42,147 bases of DNA from Propionibacteriaceae bacterium (GCA_003158895.1 PMLO01000024.1:1-42147), one strand, 5' to 3'; positions 16,202-24,468 are shown, counted from the stretch's first letter. Translations and numbers: made by a program. The notes: generated by a model from the sequence alone, not told the origin.

Positions 16202-16387
16202 CTACCACAGCCACCCCCCATCTGCTCGTACGGCTACAGCGTCACATTCCGATTCGAAGGTGATCGACGTCTCGGTCTCACGGGGCTTGACGCCCAGGAA
16301 CAGCGTCACCGGCAAGGTGCTGCCCCTCTCGTCGAAATTCATACCAGCGACGTGGATCTTCTCCCGTGGATCAGTCAGTTTTCTCAT
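16202..16387 (-). CDS. Doubtful 61-residue hypothetical ORF
   Basis: ATG 16387 opens a frame of 61 codons upstream of the GT87 gene. GGGAAGAG lies about ten bases before it. The peptide has no membrane segment or motif I recognise; the stretch GSTLPVTLFLGVKPRETE looks protein-like, with normal residue mix, and it could be the tail of a degraded secreted-protein gene. No longer frame continues it upstream. Presence of expression is unknown. Confidence 0.3.
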   Translation of the reverse strand: MRKLTDPREKIHVAGMNFDERGSTLPVTLFLGVKPRETETSITFESECDAVAVRADGGWLW

Positions 16388-16599
16388 GAGGCGTCATCTC
16401 TTCCCGCAGCCGGCGGCGTTGCGACAGGCCAGCTGACGACCGGTCGCGCTTAGCGCCAGCCGACGCGACGCTGCCGACAGCGCCGCCCCAGGCTGCACGT
16501 GGGGATGGCCTCGTCAGCGTGATCGTATGGCCGGCTGTGTTCACCTCCAGATCACGTGGTCGTCGATTCGTCAGCGGCGGGGTTCTCCCAGGCGGGGTC

Positions 16600-16605
16600 T
16601 AGCAT
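16600..16605 (+). promoter_or_regulatory. -10 hexamer TAGCAT for a leaderless mannosyltransferase mRNA
   Basis: TAGCAT ends seven bases before GTG 16613. This spacing puts transcription start at the start codon, and no Shine-Dalgarno is present, so translation is probably leaderless. It decides the start at 16613 over the longer frame from 16556. Confidence 0.6.
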
Positions 16606-16612
16606 CGGGAAC

Positions 16613-17746
16613 GTGCGCGTGGCGATTGTTGCGGAAAGCTTCCTCCCCCAGGTGAACGGGGTGACGAACTCGGTTCTGCGCGTGCTCGAGCACCTGCGCG
16701 ACCGTGGGCACGAGGCGCTCGTCATCGCGCCACAGGACGAGGGGGTCCCCGACGAGTACGCCGGGTTCCCCGTCATCGCCCTCGCCGCCATGAGCCTGCC
16801 GGGCTACGCGGACGTACGGATCGGGCTGACACCGACCTCGCAGTTCGAGCGGATCTTCGCCGACTTCGCGCCCGACGTCGTCCACCTCGCGGCGCCGTTC
16901 TCGATGGGCTACAGCGCCGTACTGGCCACCAGCCGCATGTCGATCCCCAGCGTCGCCGTGTTCCAGACCGAGATCGCCGCGTACGCGACGAGCTACGGCT
17001 GGGCCCGCATCACCCCGGTTCTGTGGCACCGGTTGCGCCGTATCCACAGCCTCGCGACGCTCACGCTCGCGCCCAGTACGTACACGGCCCAGACGCTCAT
17101 GGAGCGGGGCGTGCCGAGAGTACGGATCTGGGGCAGGGGCGTGGACTCCGTACGGTTCAGCCCGTCGAAACGGGATGAGGTGCTGCGCGCCGAGCTGGCG
17201 CCGAACGGCGAGGTCATCGTCGGCACCATGGCCCGGCTCGCGCCGGAGAAGCGGGTCGCAGACCTAGCCGTGCTCGCCGACATCCCGGGCAGCAGGCTCG
17301 TCATCGTCGGCGACGGTCCCCTACGCGCGGAGCTCGAGGAGCTGCTCGGAGAGGCGTACTTCTGCGGCAAGCTCGACGGCGACGAGCTGCCGCGCGTGGT
17401 CGCGAGCATGGACGTCTTCGTCCACCCCGGTGAGCTCGAGACCTTCGGCCAGGCGATCCAGGAGGCCGAAGCCTGCGGAGTGCCGGTGATCGCTCCCGCC
17501 GTGGGAGGGCCGCTCGACCTCATCGAGCCTGACGTCACGGGGCTGCTCTATCCCCCCGGCGACCTCGCTGAGATGCGGGCGCAGGCGGAGGCGCTGGTCA
17601 ACGACCCCGTACGACGCGACCGCCTCTCGGCAGGAGCTCACGCCGCCGTGGAGCACCGCACGTGGTCGTACATCTGCGACCAGCTCATCGCCCACTACGA
17701 CGATGCCTGCAGCACGGTACGACATGGGGAGCTAGAGGTCGTGTAG
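16613..17746 (+). CDS. GT4 glycosyltransferase, MgtA/PimB-like GDP-mannose-dependent mannosyltransferase
   Basis: The protein is 377 residues from GTG 16613. The N-terminus VRVAIVAESFLPQVNGVTNSV is the GT4 donor/acceptor loop typical of the actinobacterial MgtA family. The C-terminal half has GTMARLAPEKRV, VGDGPLRAEL and the EX7E motif ETFGQAIQEAEACGVPVIAP. MgtA-type enzymes add mannose to glucuronosyl-diacylglycerol, PimB-type enzymes to phosphatidylinositol mannosides, in cytoplasmic lipoglycan assembly; which one applies cannot be told from sequence alone. An upstream ATG at 16556 would add 19 residues unlike the family. It is convergent with nnr. Confidence 0.9.
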   Translation: MRVAIVAESFLPQVNGVTNSVLRVLEHLRDRGHEALVIAPQDEGVPDEYAGFPVIALAAMSLPGYADVRIGLTPTSQFERIFADFAPDVVHLAAPFSMGYSAVLATSRMSIPSVAVFQTEIAAYATSYGWARITPVLWHRLRRIHSLATLTLAPSTYTAQTLMERGVPRVRIWGRGVDSVRFSPSKRDEVLRAELAPNGEVIVGTMARLAPEKRVADLAVLADIPGSRLVIVGDGPLRAELEELLGEAYFCGKLDGDELPRVVASMDVFVHPGELETFGQAIQEAEACGVPVIAPAVGGPLDLIEPDVTGLLYPPGDLAEMRAQAEALVNDPVRRDRLSAGAHAAVEHRTWSYICDQLIAHYDDACSTVRHGELEVV

Positions 17747-17788
17747 CCCTCCTCACCCCCAGTCACTGGCACATGCGCACCCGCTGTC

Positions 17789-17819
17789 GCGGATACGGCA
17801 TCGGTGGGCCCGTATCCGC
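17789..17819. terminator. Perfect inverted repeat between convergent genes
   Basis: GCGGATACGG (17789-17798) and CCGTATCCGC (17810-17819) are exact reverse complements separated by an 11-base loop. It lies 43 bp after the mannosyltransferase stop and 28 bp beyond the nnr stop. There is no T-run on either side, so it would be a hairpin-only bidirectional terminator. Confidence 0.6.
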
Positions 17820-17846
17820 CACTGCATGTGGATCGACCGGGTGGCG

Positions 17847-19244
17847 TCAGCCCTGCAGGGACGCGATGGTCTCAGGGAGCATGCGGGCGAGGTCCTGTGG
17901 AGGGTACGGACCGGGGTGAGCGGTGGCGGTCATGGCTTGGATCGAGGCGGCACAGATGGCGGCCTCGATGGGGTCGAGGCCAGCAGCCAGCATCGTCGTA
18001 CAGATGCCCGCGAGCACATCGCCCGATCCCGCTTGCGCTGTCCACGCCGGACCGGGAACCGCGAGGTGTACGCGGCCGTCGCCGGGGCCCGACACGTACT
18101 GGGTCGCACCCTTGAGCAGCACCGTCGTGCCGAAGCGCTTCACCGCGGCGCGTACCGCTCCGATCGGATCCGCCGTGACCTCGCCCCGCTCCCTCCCCAG
18201 AAGCCTCGCCAGTTCCCCCGCGTGCGGTGTCAGCAGGACGTCGCGACGCTTGAGTCCGACCGGTACCTGCGACAGCCCATCGGCATCCACGACCATCGGG
18301 AGCCCGGTCTCCAGCAGCTCGGACAGCCGGCCGTCGTGGTGGCTCCCCCAGCCCGATCCGGCCAGCCACGCCTGAACGCGGCCGTCGGCTCGAACCACAT
18401 TGGGCAGGATGCGCGAGACAGCCTCGAAGACTGCCTCGGCGCCGAGGCTGCGGACCATGCCGGCCCCCGCGTACACGGCGCCGAGCGTCGACAGGAGGCC
18501 TGCGCCCGGGTAGTCCGGTGACCCGGTGTCCACACCGACCACGCCGCGCGCGTACTTGTCGCTCGTCGCGTCCGGGAACGGCCAGGCATTCGCCACGTCG
18601 TCCCGCTGCCAGGCGACGACCTCAGCCGCCGACGGCTCCAGCCCGATGTCCACGAGCGTCACCTCGCCGCAGCGTGAACGCGCCGGCTCGAGGAACTGGC
18701 ACCGTTTGTACGTGCCGAAGGTGACGGTACGAGCGGCGGCGAACGCATCTGCCGGCACGACGCACGAGTCTGCTTCGAGTCCCGACGGCATGTCGACGGC
18801 GACGATCCGCGCGTCGGACTCCCGGCAGGCAGCCGCCAGCGAAGTCACCGGCTCCGGGAGACCCGCCCGCGCCCCGACCCCGTACACGCCATCGACGACG
18901 ATCCCCGCGGAGCCGAGCAGACCCCGGGCCCGCGCGTGGTCGACCTCGCGACCACCCGCGTCCACGAACGACTCCCAGCCACCCATGTGGCACGAGTCCG
19001 ACGCCCGCCACGCGCTGACGGACACGCCGCGCGTGGCGAGCATGGCCCCTGCGTACAACGCATCTCCGCCGTTGTTTCCAGGCCCGACAAGCAGCAACAC
19101 GCTCGAAGTTCGGTCGGCCAGCTCCTCGCGAAGAACGTCCGCCAAGCCTCTCGCCGCCCGCTGCATGAGCTCGCCGTCGGGCAGCACGCCCATCGCGGCG
19201 GCGTCCGCGGCGCGTACCTGCCCGGCCGTGTGGATCGGCAACAT
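17847..19244 (-). CDS. nnr: Bifunctional NAD(P)HX epimerase / ADP-dependent NAD(P)HX dehydratase
   Basis: The product is 465 residues with two domains. The N-terminal YjeF_N epimerase has VGPGNNGGDALYAG and DMPSGLEAD; the C-terminal ribokinase-like dehydratase has LLTPHAGELARLLG, VLLKGATQYVSG and the catalytic AQAGSGDVLAGI. It repairs hydrated NADH/NADPH. ATG 19244 overlaps the acpS stop by one base (TGATG), making it the third gene of glmS-acpS-nnr. The gene usually next in Actinobacteria, alr, is not present in the window. The dehydratase N-terminal strand reads VVGVDTGSPDYPG where most homologues have VVGVVAGSxxYPG. Confidence 0.95.
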   Translation of the reverse strand: MLPIHTAGQVRAADAAAMGVLPDGELMQRAARGLADVLREELADRTSSVLLLVGPGNNGGDALYAGAMLATRGVSVSAWRASDSCHMGGWESFVDAGGREVDHARARGLLGSAGIVVDGVYGVGARAGLPEPVTSLAAACRESDARIVAVDMPSGLEADSCVVPADAFAAARTVTFGTYKRCQFLEPARSRCGEVTLVDIGLEPSAAEVVAWQRDDVANAWPFPDATSDKYARGVVGVDTGSPDYPGAGLLSTLGAVYAGAGMVRSLGAEAVFEAVSRILPNVVRADGRVQAWLAGSGWGSHHDGRLSELLETGLPMVVDADGLSQVPVGLKRRDVLLTPHAGELARLLGRERGEVTADPIGAVRAAVKRFGTTVLLKGATQYVSGPGDGRVHLAVPGPAWTAQAGSGDVLAGICTTMLAAGLDPIEAAICAASIQAMTATAHPGPYPPQDLARMLPETIASLQG

Positions 19245-19597
19245 CAGAGCGCCTCGCAGATCACGAACGCCGACGCGATTCCGCTGTCGTGGGTGATGGA
19301 GAGGTGTACGTGGGTGACGCCGAGCTCCTCGGCACGCGCAGCGACGGTGCCGGTGAGCCGGAACGACGGCCGCCCCAGTGTGTCGACGACGACCTCAGCG
19401 TCCTGCCAGCCGAGCCCTCCGGGGGCGCCGAGCGCCTTCGCCAACGCCTCCTTGGCGGCGAACCGTCCGGCCTGAGAGGTGTGGTTGAGCGTCGCCTCGG
19501 CGGGGGTCAGCAGCCGGTCGACGGCGCCGGGCCGACGCGCGACCATCTCGCGCCACCTGCTGATGTCGCACACATCGACGCCGATCCCGACGATCAT
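19244..19597 (-). CDS. acpS: Holo-[acyl-carrier-protein] synthase
   Basis: The protein is 117 residues, the size of AcpS monomers. MIVGIGVDVCDISRW carries the Mg-binding Asp, and RFAAKEALAKALG is the second signature (the Glu and Lys of the active site). It transfers 4'-phosphopantetheine from CoA to acyl carrier protein. ATG 19597 overlaps the glmS stop by one base; a GTG three bases upstream (19600) is an alternative. The CoA for this reaction depends on pantothenate kinase, whose gene coaA lies nearby on the opposite strand. Confidence 0.95.
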   Translation of the reverse strand: MIVGIGVDVCDISRWREMVARRPGAVDRLLTPAEATLNHTSQAGRFAAKEALAKALGAPGGLGWQDAEVVVDTLGRPSFRLTGTVAARAEELGVTHVHLSITHDSGIASAFVICEAL

Positions 19598-21441
19598 CAC
19601 TCCACCGTGACGGACTTCGCGAGGTTGCGCGGCTGGTCGACGTCATGTCCGAGCAGCGTGGCCAGCTCGCAGGCGAAGAACTGGAGCGGGATCACCGCGA
19701 CGAGCGGCTGGAACAGCGTGGGCACCTTGGGCAGCTCGACGAAGATGTCGGCGTACGGCCGAGCCTCGTCGTCGCCCTCCTCGGCCAGTACGACAGTGAG
19801 CGCACCCCGAGCCCGTACCTCTTGGATGTTCGACACGACCTTGTCGTGCAGCTGGTCACGTCCCTGCGGAGGCACGACGACGAACACCGGCAGACCGTCC
19901 TCGACGAGCGCGATCGGACCGTGCTTCAGCTCGCCCGCCGGGAAGCCTTCCGCGTGCAGGTAGCTGAGCTCCTTGAGCTTCAGCGCGCCCTCGAGCGCGA
20001 CGGGGTAGCCGACGTGGCGGCCGAGGAACAGCAAGGACTTGCAGCCGATGAAGTCCCGGGCAAGACCGGCCATCTGGTCGAGGCCGTCGAGCACGTGCTG
20101 CATCTTCGCCGGAAGCTGCTCCAGCTCGCTGAGAAGGTCGCGGATCTCGTCGCCGTACTTGGTCTCCTTGACCTGCGCCAGGTACAGCCCGAGCAGGTAG
20201 CAGGCGACGATCTGAGTGGTGAAGCCCTTCGTCGAGGCAACCCCGATCTCGGGTCCGGCGTGCGTGTAGATGACTGCGTCCGACTCGCGAGGGATCGTCG
20301 CGCCGTTCGTGTTGCAGATCGCGATGACCTTCGCGTGCTGCTCCCGCGCATGCCGGATGGCCATGAGCGTGTCGGCGGTCTCGCCCGACTGGGAGATCGT
20401 CACGACGAGCGTGGTCGGGGTGATGATCGGGTCTCGGTAGCGGAACTCGGAGGCGATCTCGACCTCACAGGGCACGCGCGTCCAGTGCTCGATGGCGTAC
20501 TTCGCGACCATTCCGGCGTAGAACGCGGTCCCGCACGCGACGATGACGATCTTGTCGACGCGGCGCAACTCGGCGTCGTCGATGCGGATCTCGTCGAGGA
20601 CGAGCCGGCCCTCGCCGTCGAGGCGCCCGAGCAGCGTGTCAGAGACGGCGCGCGGCTGCTCGAAGATCTCCTTCCTCATGAACCAGTCATAGCCGCCCTT
20701 CTCGGCAGCCGAGAGGTCCCAGTCGATGTGGTACGGGTGGGAGGGAGCCGCTTCGCCGGTGAAGCTGGTCACCTCGTAGCCGTCAGGGGTGACCTCGACG
20801 ACCTGGTCCTGGCCGAGCTCGACGGCCTCGCGGGTGTACTCGATGAACGCCGCGACGTCGGAGGCGACGAACATCTCCCCAACGCCCACGCCGACGACGA
20901 GCGGCGAGTTGCGGCGGGCGGCGACGATCCGGCCGGGGGAGAGCGCGTCCACCGCGACCAAGGTGAATGCGCCTTCGAGCCGGTTGCACACGGCCCGCAT
21001 CGCATCGACGAGCGATCCCGCCCGCTCGACCTCGCGGCCGAGCAGCTGGGCGGCGACCTCGGTGTCGGTCTCGCTGGCGAAGGTAACGCCCTCGGCCTCC
21101 AGATCCGCGCGCAGTGAGGCGAAGTTCTCGATGATGCCGTTGTGGACGACCGCGACCCGGCCGGTCTGCGAGGCGTGCGGGTGGGCGTTGCCATCCGTCG
21201 GACCACCGTGCGTAGCCCAGCGCGTATGGCCGATGCCCTGGGTGGACGGCGGCAGCGGGCTCTCGGCGAGCTCCGCGACGAGGTTGGCGAGCTTGCCTGC
21301 CTTCTTGGCCAGCGCGAGGCCCGCATCAGCGACGACGGCGATGCCGGCGGAGTCGTACCCCCGGTACTCCATACGGCGCAGACCGCCGATGATGACGTCC
21401 TGAGCTTGTCTCGGGCCCACGTACCCAATGATTCCGCACAT
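19597..21441 (-). CDS. glmS: Glutamine-fructose-6-phosphate aminotransferase (isomerizing)
   Basis: The protein is 614 residues. MCGIIGYVGPRQ gives the N-terminal nucleophile Cys after Met removal, with GHTRWATHG and HNGIIEN of the glutaminase domain. Two SIS domains follow (SQSGETADT, TYAGPE-like THAGPEIGVASTKGF), and the end LAKSVTVE is the conserved C-terminal lid. It makes glucosamine-6-phosphate for peptidoglycan, feeding GlmM, encoded 4 kb away. The start is fixed by Cys2 and by a TAGAGT -10 seven bases upstream, so the mRNA is likely leaderless. Longer upstream frames are rejected on both grounds. Confidence 0.97.
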   Translation of the reverse strand: MCGIIGYVGPRQAQDVIIGGLRRMEYRGYDSAGIAVVADAGLALAKKAGKLANLVAELAESPLPPSTQGIGHTRWATHGGPTDGNAHPHASQTGRVAVVHNGIIENFASLRADLEAEGVTFASETDTEVAAQLLGREVERAGSLVDAMRAVCNRLEGAFTLVAVDALSPGRIVAARRNSPLVVGVGVGEMFVASDVAAFIEYTREAVELGQDQVVEVTPDGYEVTSFTGEAAPSHPYHIDWDLSAAEKGGYDWFMRKEIFEQPRAVSDTLLGRLDGEGRLVLDEIRIDDAELRRVDKIVIVACGTAFYAGMVAKYAIEHWTRVPCEVEIASEFRYRDPIITPTTLVVTISQSGETADTLMAIRHAREQHAKVIAICNTNGATIPRESDAVIYTHAGPEIGVASTKGFTTQIVACYLLGLYLAQVKETKYGDEIRDLLSELEQLPAKMQHVLDGLDQMAGLARDFIGCKSLLFLGRHVGYPVALEGALKLKELSYLHAEGFPAGELKHGPIALVEDGLPVFVVVPPQGRDQLHDKVVSNIQEVRARGALTVVLAEEGDDEARPYADIFVELPKVPTLFQPLVAVIPLQFFACELATLLGHDVDQPRNLAKSVTVE

Positions 21442-21448
21442 GGCCAGG

Positions 21449-21454
21449 ACTCTA
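21449..21454 (-). promoter_or_regulatory. -10 hexamer TAGAGT for leaderless glmS
   Basis: TAGAGT on the minus strand is followed by CCTGGCC and then the glmS ATG at 21441, a seven-base spacing. No Shine-Dalgarno is present. It forms one arm of a divergent promoter region with the NUDIX gene. Confidence 0.65.
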
Positions 21455-21519
21455 CTTGTCCCCGACGCCCACGCTCCGGCGGTGCCCGGAACCACCGGGG
21501 TGAGAACGGTTCGCGTCGG

Positions 21520-21525
21520 TAGTCT
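21520..21525 (+). promoter_or_regulatory. -10 hexamer TAGTCT for leaderless NUDIX gene
   Basis: TAGTCT is followed by six bases and GTG 21532. No Shine-Dalgarno precedes either this GTG or the in-frame ATG at 21550. The hexamer favours the GTG. Confidence 0.5.
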
Positions 21526-21531
21526 GGCCAG

Positions 21532-22146
21532 GTGATCCAGAGCCCAGCCATGGCGACGCCCGCACGCGAGATCCTCGCCGCCTTGGACACGTGGTCACCG
21601 GTGGCACCGGCTCAGCGACAGCTGAAAGGTGAGTACGAGTCCTTCGTGCGTACGACGGGCGACCCGGCGCTCGCCCGACATGGTGGCCCGGAGCACCTCA
21701 CCGGCAGTTGCTTCGTCCTCACGCCCGACCTGTCCAGGGTGCTTCTCTGCTTCCACCGCAAGGGCCAGTTCTGGGTGCAGCTGGGCGGCCACGTGGAACC
21801 TGGAGACGTCTCAGTCGCCGCAGCGGCCTACCGGGAAGCCCGCGAAGAGGGTGGCATCACCGAACTCCGTTCGTTCGGCGGTGTGCCTCTGGACCTCGAC
21901 CGCCACTCGCTGAGCGGTGGCTTCGGGGCGTGTCGGGTCCACTGGGATGTGGGGTATGTGGCATTCGCCGACGTAGACGCCGTACCCGTGGTCAGCCTCG
22001 AGAGCGAAGCAGTCGCATGGTTCGATGTGGAAGAGCTCCCGACGCAGGTACCCGAGGGCTTCCCTGCGCGACTGCGCACGGTTCTCGATGAACTGACCCA
22101 CAGACGAGGCTCCGACGGGGTCGACGTTGCGACCACGGTGTCGTGA
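21532..22146 (+). CDS. NUDIX hydrolase, GGHxExGD subtype
   Basis: The protein is 204 residues from GTG 21532 (ATG 21550 is an alternative, six codons shorter). The Nudix box reads GGHVEPGDVSVAAAA followed by YREAREEGGI, the subtype with Asp after the second Gly and one extra residue before REAxEE. The domain is preceded by about 60 residues (REILAALDTWSP, HLTGSCFVL) and followed by WFDVEELP, common in actinobacterial NUDIX proteins of unknown substrate. It is divergent from glmS and followed by two hairpins, then coaA. Confidence 0.85.
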   Translation: MIQSPAMATPAREILAALDTWSPVAPAQRQLKGEYESFVRTTGDPALARHGGPEHLTGSCFVLTPDLSRVLLCFHRKGQFWVQLGGHVEPGDVSVAAAAYREAREEGGITELRSFGGVPLDLDRHSLSGGFGACRVHWDVGYVAFADVDAVPVVSLESEAVAWFDVEELPTQVPEGFPARLRTVLDELTHRRGSDGVDVATTVS

Positions 22147-22183
22147 TCCTGGCCGTCTATCACCGCGTGTCTGCCCGGTCTTT

Positions 22184-22229
22184 CGCGCCAAGGCGCGGGA
22201 CAGATGCCATCCGTTGTCGTGTCGGATGG
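22184..22229 (+). terminator. Two hairpins after the NUDIX gene
   Basis: CGCGCC-AA-GGCGCG (22184-22197) is followed by CCATCCG (22207-22213) pairing with CGGATGG (22223-22229) around a nine-base loop; flanking ATGCC/GGCAT can extend the second stem with a bulge. There is no T-run. They lie in the 128-bp gap before coaA and could terminate the NUDIX transcript. Confidence 0.45.
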
Positions 22230-22274
22230 ACAGGCATGGTCGGCGCTTGAGAGGGTTCCGGCGGGAGGTGGCAC

Positions 22275-23222
22275 ATGGACGAGCCGGAGGACGACCCGTA
22301 CGGGCCGTACCTGACCCTTCGCCGAGCCCACTGGGCCGAGCTCGCACGGCATCACGAGCTCGACCTGTCCGAGCAGACGCTCGCCAACATCCGCTCCACG
22401 GGCGACCCGATCGACCTCGATCAGGTACGTCAGGTCTACCTGCCCCTCACCGAGCTCGTGAACCTCTACATCGAGCACAAGGGCCTTCTCTATCGCGACC
22501 AGAACGAGTTCCTGCGCTTGTCGGAGCGCAAGACGACATTCGTCATCGGCGTGGCCGGCTCGGTCGCGGTCGGCAAGTCGACCACGTCTCGGCTGCTGCG
22601 CGAGCTGCTGCGCCGCGAGGGCGCGACCGTCGACCTGGTCACGACCGACGGCTTCCTCCTCCCCAACGCCGAACTCGAGCGGCGGGGGCTGCTGGAGCGG
22701 AAGGGATTCCCCGAGTCGTACGACAGGCGCGCGCTCGTACGGTTCGTGCGCGACGTGAAGTCCGGCGAGGAGGGCGTGACCGCGCCCGTCTACTCGCACC
22801 TCGTGTACGACATCGTGCCGGGCGAGACGATCACCGTGAACCAGCCCGACATCCTCATCGTCGAGGGCCTGAACGTGCTGCAGCCGCCGCGGCCCCGCAA
22901 GGACGGCTCCGGAGCGCTCGTCGTCAGTGACTTCTTCGACTTCACGGTGTACGTCGACGCCTCGGAGCGGGCGATCCGGAACTGGTATGTCGAGCGCTTC
23001 CTCCACCTCCGCGAGACCGCGTTTCGCGACCCCAGCTCGTACTTCACCCGCTTCGCGGAGCTCACCGAGGACGTGGCGGTCGAGACCGCCGGTGCCGTCT
23101 GGGACTCGATCAACGGGCCCAACCTCGTGCAGAACATTCGCCCGACCCGAGGACGCGCCACGGTCGTACTGCGCAAGGGACTGGCGCACAACATCGAATG
23201 GGTACGGATCCGCAAGGTCTGA
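22275..23222 (+). CDS. coaA: Pantothenate kinase, type I
   Basis: The protein is 315 residues, full length for prokaryotic type I PanK. Walker A GVAGSVAVGKST is at about residues 92-103, followed by VTTDGFLLPN (the Asp/Thr region for ATP and pantothenate), PESYD, VYSHLVYDIVPGE and ILIVEGLNVLQ. It phosphorylates pantothenate, the first committed step to CoA. ATG 22275 has GGGAGG six bases upstream. CoA feedback control is known for this family. It sits across from glmS-acpS-nnr, so CoA supply and its use by AcpS are near each other. Confidence 0.96.
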   Translation: MDEPEDDPYGPYLTLRRAHWAELARHHELDLSEQTLANIRSTGDPIDLDQVRQVYLPLTELVNLYIEHKGLLYRDQNEFLRLSERKTTFVIGVAGSVAVGKSTTSRLLRELLRREGATVDLVTTDGFLLPNAELERRGLLERKGFPESYDRRALVRFVRDVKSGEEGVTAPVYSHLVYDIVPGETITVNQPDILIVEGLNVLQPPRPRKDGSGALVVSDFFDFTVYVDASERAIRNWYVERFLHLRETAFRDPSSYFTRFAELTEDVAVETAGAVWDSINGPNLVQNIRPTRGRATVVLRKGLAHNIEWVRIRKV

Positions 23223-23325
23223 CCGTGTTCTTCTACCTGCCTCCGACAAGGCGCGTAGCGTTGCATCGCTCTGAGTCTCGCTGACGCGTTCGACGCCACC
23301 GGGTCAGACGTCCTAGGAGAACGAC

Positions 23326-23784
23326 ATGACCGCCCACCCGCCGACGACTCCGCCCGTGTCGCTGTCACAGCCGTACTACGGCGCCACCTTCCCCATCGCC
23401 GTCAAGCGGTTCTGGCAGAAGTACGCGACGTTCAGCGGCCGTGCCAGCCGGAGCGAGTACTGGTGGTGGTCGCTCGTCAGCGGCATCGTCGGGGCGATCG
23501 TCCTGTCGATCTACATCCCGTCGCTCCTGGCCGCCAGAACCGGTGGATACGGCCTGCAGATCAATACCGGCATTGTCATCGTGCTCGTCGTCGGCCTGCT
23601 CTGGTTCCTGGCGACGGTCGTACCGACGCTGGCTCTCCTCCTGCGAAGGCTCCACGACGCGAACCTCAGTGGATGGTTCTGTCTGTTGGGACTCATTCCG
23701 ACGGCGGGATGGCTCTTCATTCTCATCTTCACCCTCCTGCCCTCGAACCGTGCCGGCGCACGCTTCGACCAGCCGGCCGCGTAG
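23326..23784 (+). CDS. DUF805 membrane protein
   Basis: The product is 152 residues with a clear Shine-Dalgarno (AGGAG, six bases before ATG 23326). The DUF805 signature is present: YATFSGRASRSEYWWWSL, then helices GIVGAIVLSIYIPSLL, INTGIVIVLVVGLLWFLATVVPTLALLLRRLHDANLSG (RLHD motif) and WFCLLGLIPTAGWLFILIFTLL, ending in a GARFD-type tail. The function of the family is unknown; it is an inner-membrane protein. It is convergent with the DUF1707 gene, 23 bp apart. Confidence 0.93.
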   Translation: MTAHPPTTPPVSLSQPYYGATFPIAVKRFWQKYATFSGRASRSEYWWWSLVSGIVGAIVLSIYIPSLLAARTGGYGLQINTGIVIVLVVGLLWFLATVVPTLALLLRRLHDANLSGWFCLLGLIPTAGWLFILIFTLLPSNRAGARFDQPAA

Positions 23785-23807
23785 GCAGGAGCGCTCAGGA
23801 GCCCCAC

Positions 23808-24422
23808 CTAGCCGGCGTGCGGTCCCTTGACGTCGATCCCGCCGAACATGGCCAAGCCCTTGATGATGATCCGCTTGCTGCCGGGCGTGGTGCGCTTCAC
23901 GGACGTGCCGCCGAAGATGGCGAACGTGTGGTCGATGACCTCGACGCCTGCCGGCACCTTGACGTTGACGCCGCCGAACACCGCATAGGCGTCGATGACG
24001 ATCTCGTCGGAGGTCCAGACGGCGTCCGTGACGTCGATGTCCACGCCCCCGAAAGCGGCGTAGCAGTGCAGCTGACTCGGGGTGTCCCATCTGCCCGCCA
24101 GCGTGGCGCCGCTGAAGAACCCGACCTTGACGATCGAGTCCTGAGCGTTACCGGACGGGCGCGCCACGGCGTTCGCGGTCGGCACCTGGGAGTAGGTGAC
24201 CGGGTTGTGCGTGACGTTCGCGAGGTCGCGTGTCACCGGCCGGAGGTCGTCGCGGTTCGCGGCCGACCTGACCGCCACCGAGCGGTTCTCGTACTCATCG
24301 GCGCTGAGGTAGCCGTGCGTCCGCGCCGCCTCGAGCAGTGCCATCGCGTCCGCACGGTCCGCTTCGGTCACCGGCAGGTGACCCCCGTACTTGGGTCCAA
24401 CATCCGAAGGCTCCATCGTCAT
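23808..24422 (-). CDS. DUF1707 / LiaF-like (cell-wall-active antibiotic response) protein
   Basis: The protein is 204 residues. The N-terminal DUF1707 (about residues 16-70: VTEADRADAMALLEAARTHGYLS, DEYENRSVAVRSAANRDDL) is followed by a linker and a C-terminal beta-rich LiaF-like repeat region (AAFGGVDIDVTDA, AVFGGVNVKVPAGV, AIFGGTSVKRT, AMFGGIDVKG). There are no transmembrane helices, so it is cytosolic or peripheral, unlike LiaF itself. The family is linked to envelope stress responses; the role is inferred. ATG 24422 follows a TAGCCT hexamer by six bases, indicating a leaderless transcript; ATG 24416 is an alternative. Confidence 0.88.
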   Translation of the reverse strand: MTMEPSDVGPKYGGHLPVTEADRADAMALLEAARTHGYLSADEYENRSVAVRSAANRDDLRPVTRDLANVTHNPVTYSQVPTANAVARPSGNAQDSIVKVGFFSGATLAGRWDTPSQLHCYAAFGGVDIDVTDAVWTSDEIVIDAYAVFGGVNVKVPAGVEVIDHTFAIFGGTSVKRTTPGSKRIIIKGLAMFGGIDVKGPHAG

Positions 24423-24428
24423 ACGACC

Positions 24429-24434
24429 AGGCTA
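24429..24434 (-). promoter_or_regulatory. -10 hexamer TAGCCT for leaderless DUF1707 gene
   Basis: On the minus strand TAGCCT is followed by GGTCGT and then ATG 24422. It shows that the DUF1707 gene has its own promoter within the 46-bp gap after the kinase gene. Confidence 0.5.
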
Positions 24435-24448
24435 TTCGCGCCACGTTC

Positions 24449-24462
24449 CGGGGTGCACCCCG
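24449..24462. terminator. Perfect 14-bp palindrome CGGGGTGCACCCCG after the kinase gene
   Basis: The palindrome is 7 bp beyond the kinase stop and 15 bp upstream of the DUF1707 -10 hexamer. As RNA it forms a five-pair stem with a TGCA loop. It could end the rplM-to-kinase transcript or be an operator for the DUF1707 promoter; the sequence does not decide. Confidence 0.45.
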
Positions 24463-24468
24463 AGGTCC

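Larger units (their letters stand above)
16108..16612. other. ~500-bp stretch without a convincing gene
   Basis: Between the GT87 start and the mannosyltransferase start I see no recognisable gene on either strand apart from one doubtful 61-codon frame (16202-16387, minus). GC is lower than the flanks near 16200-16400. The right end carries the -10 hexamer for the mannosyltransferase. It may be the decayed remainder of an acquired segment together with the GT87 gene. Confidence 0.6.

Noticed and set aside
17789..17819. Inverted repeat considered as a transposon end
   Set aside because: A single hairpin between convergent genes, no transposase and no target duplication; a terminator is simpler.
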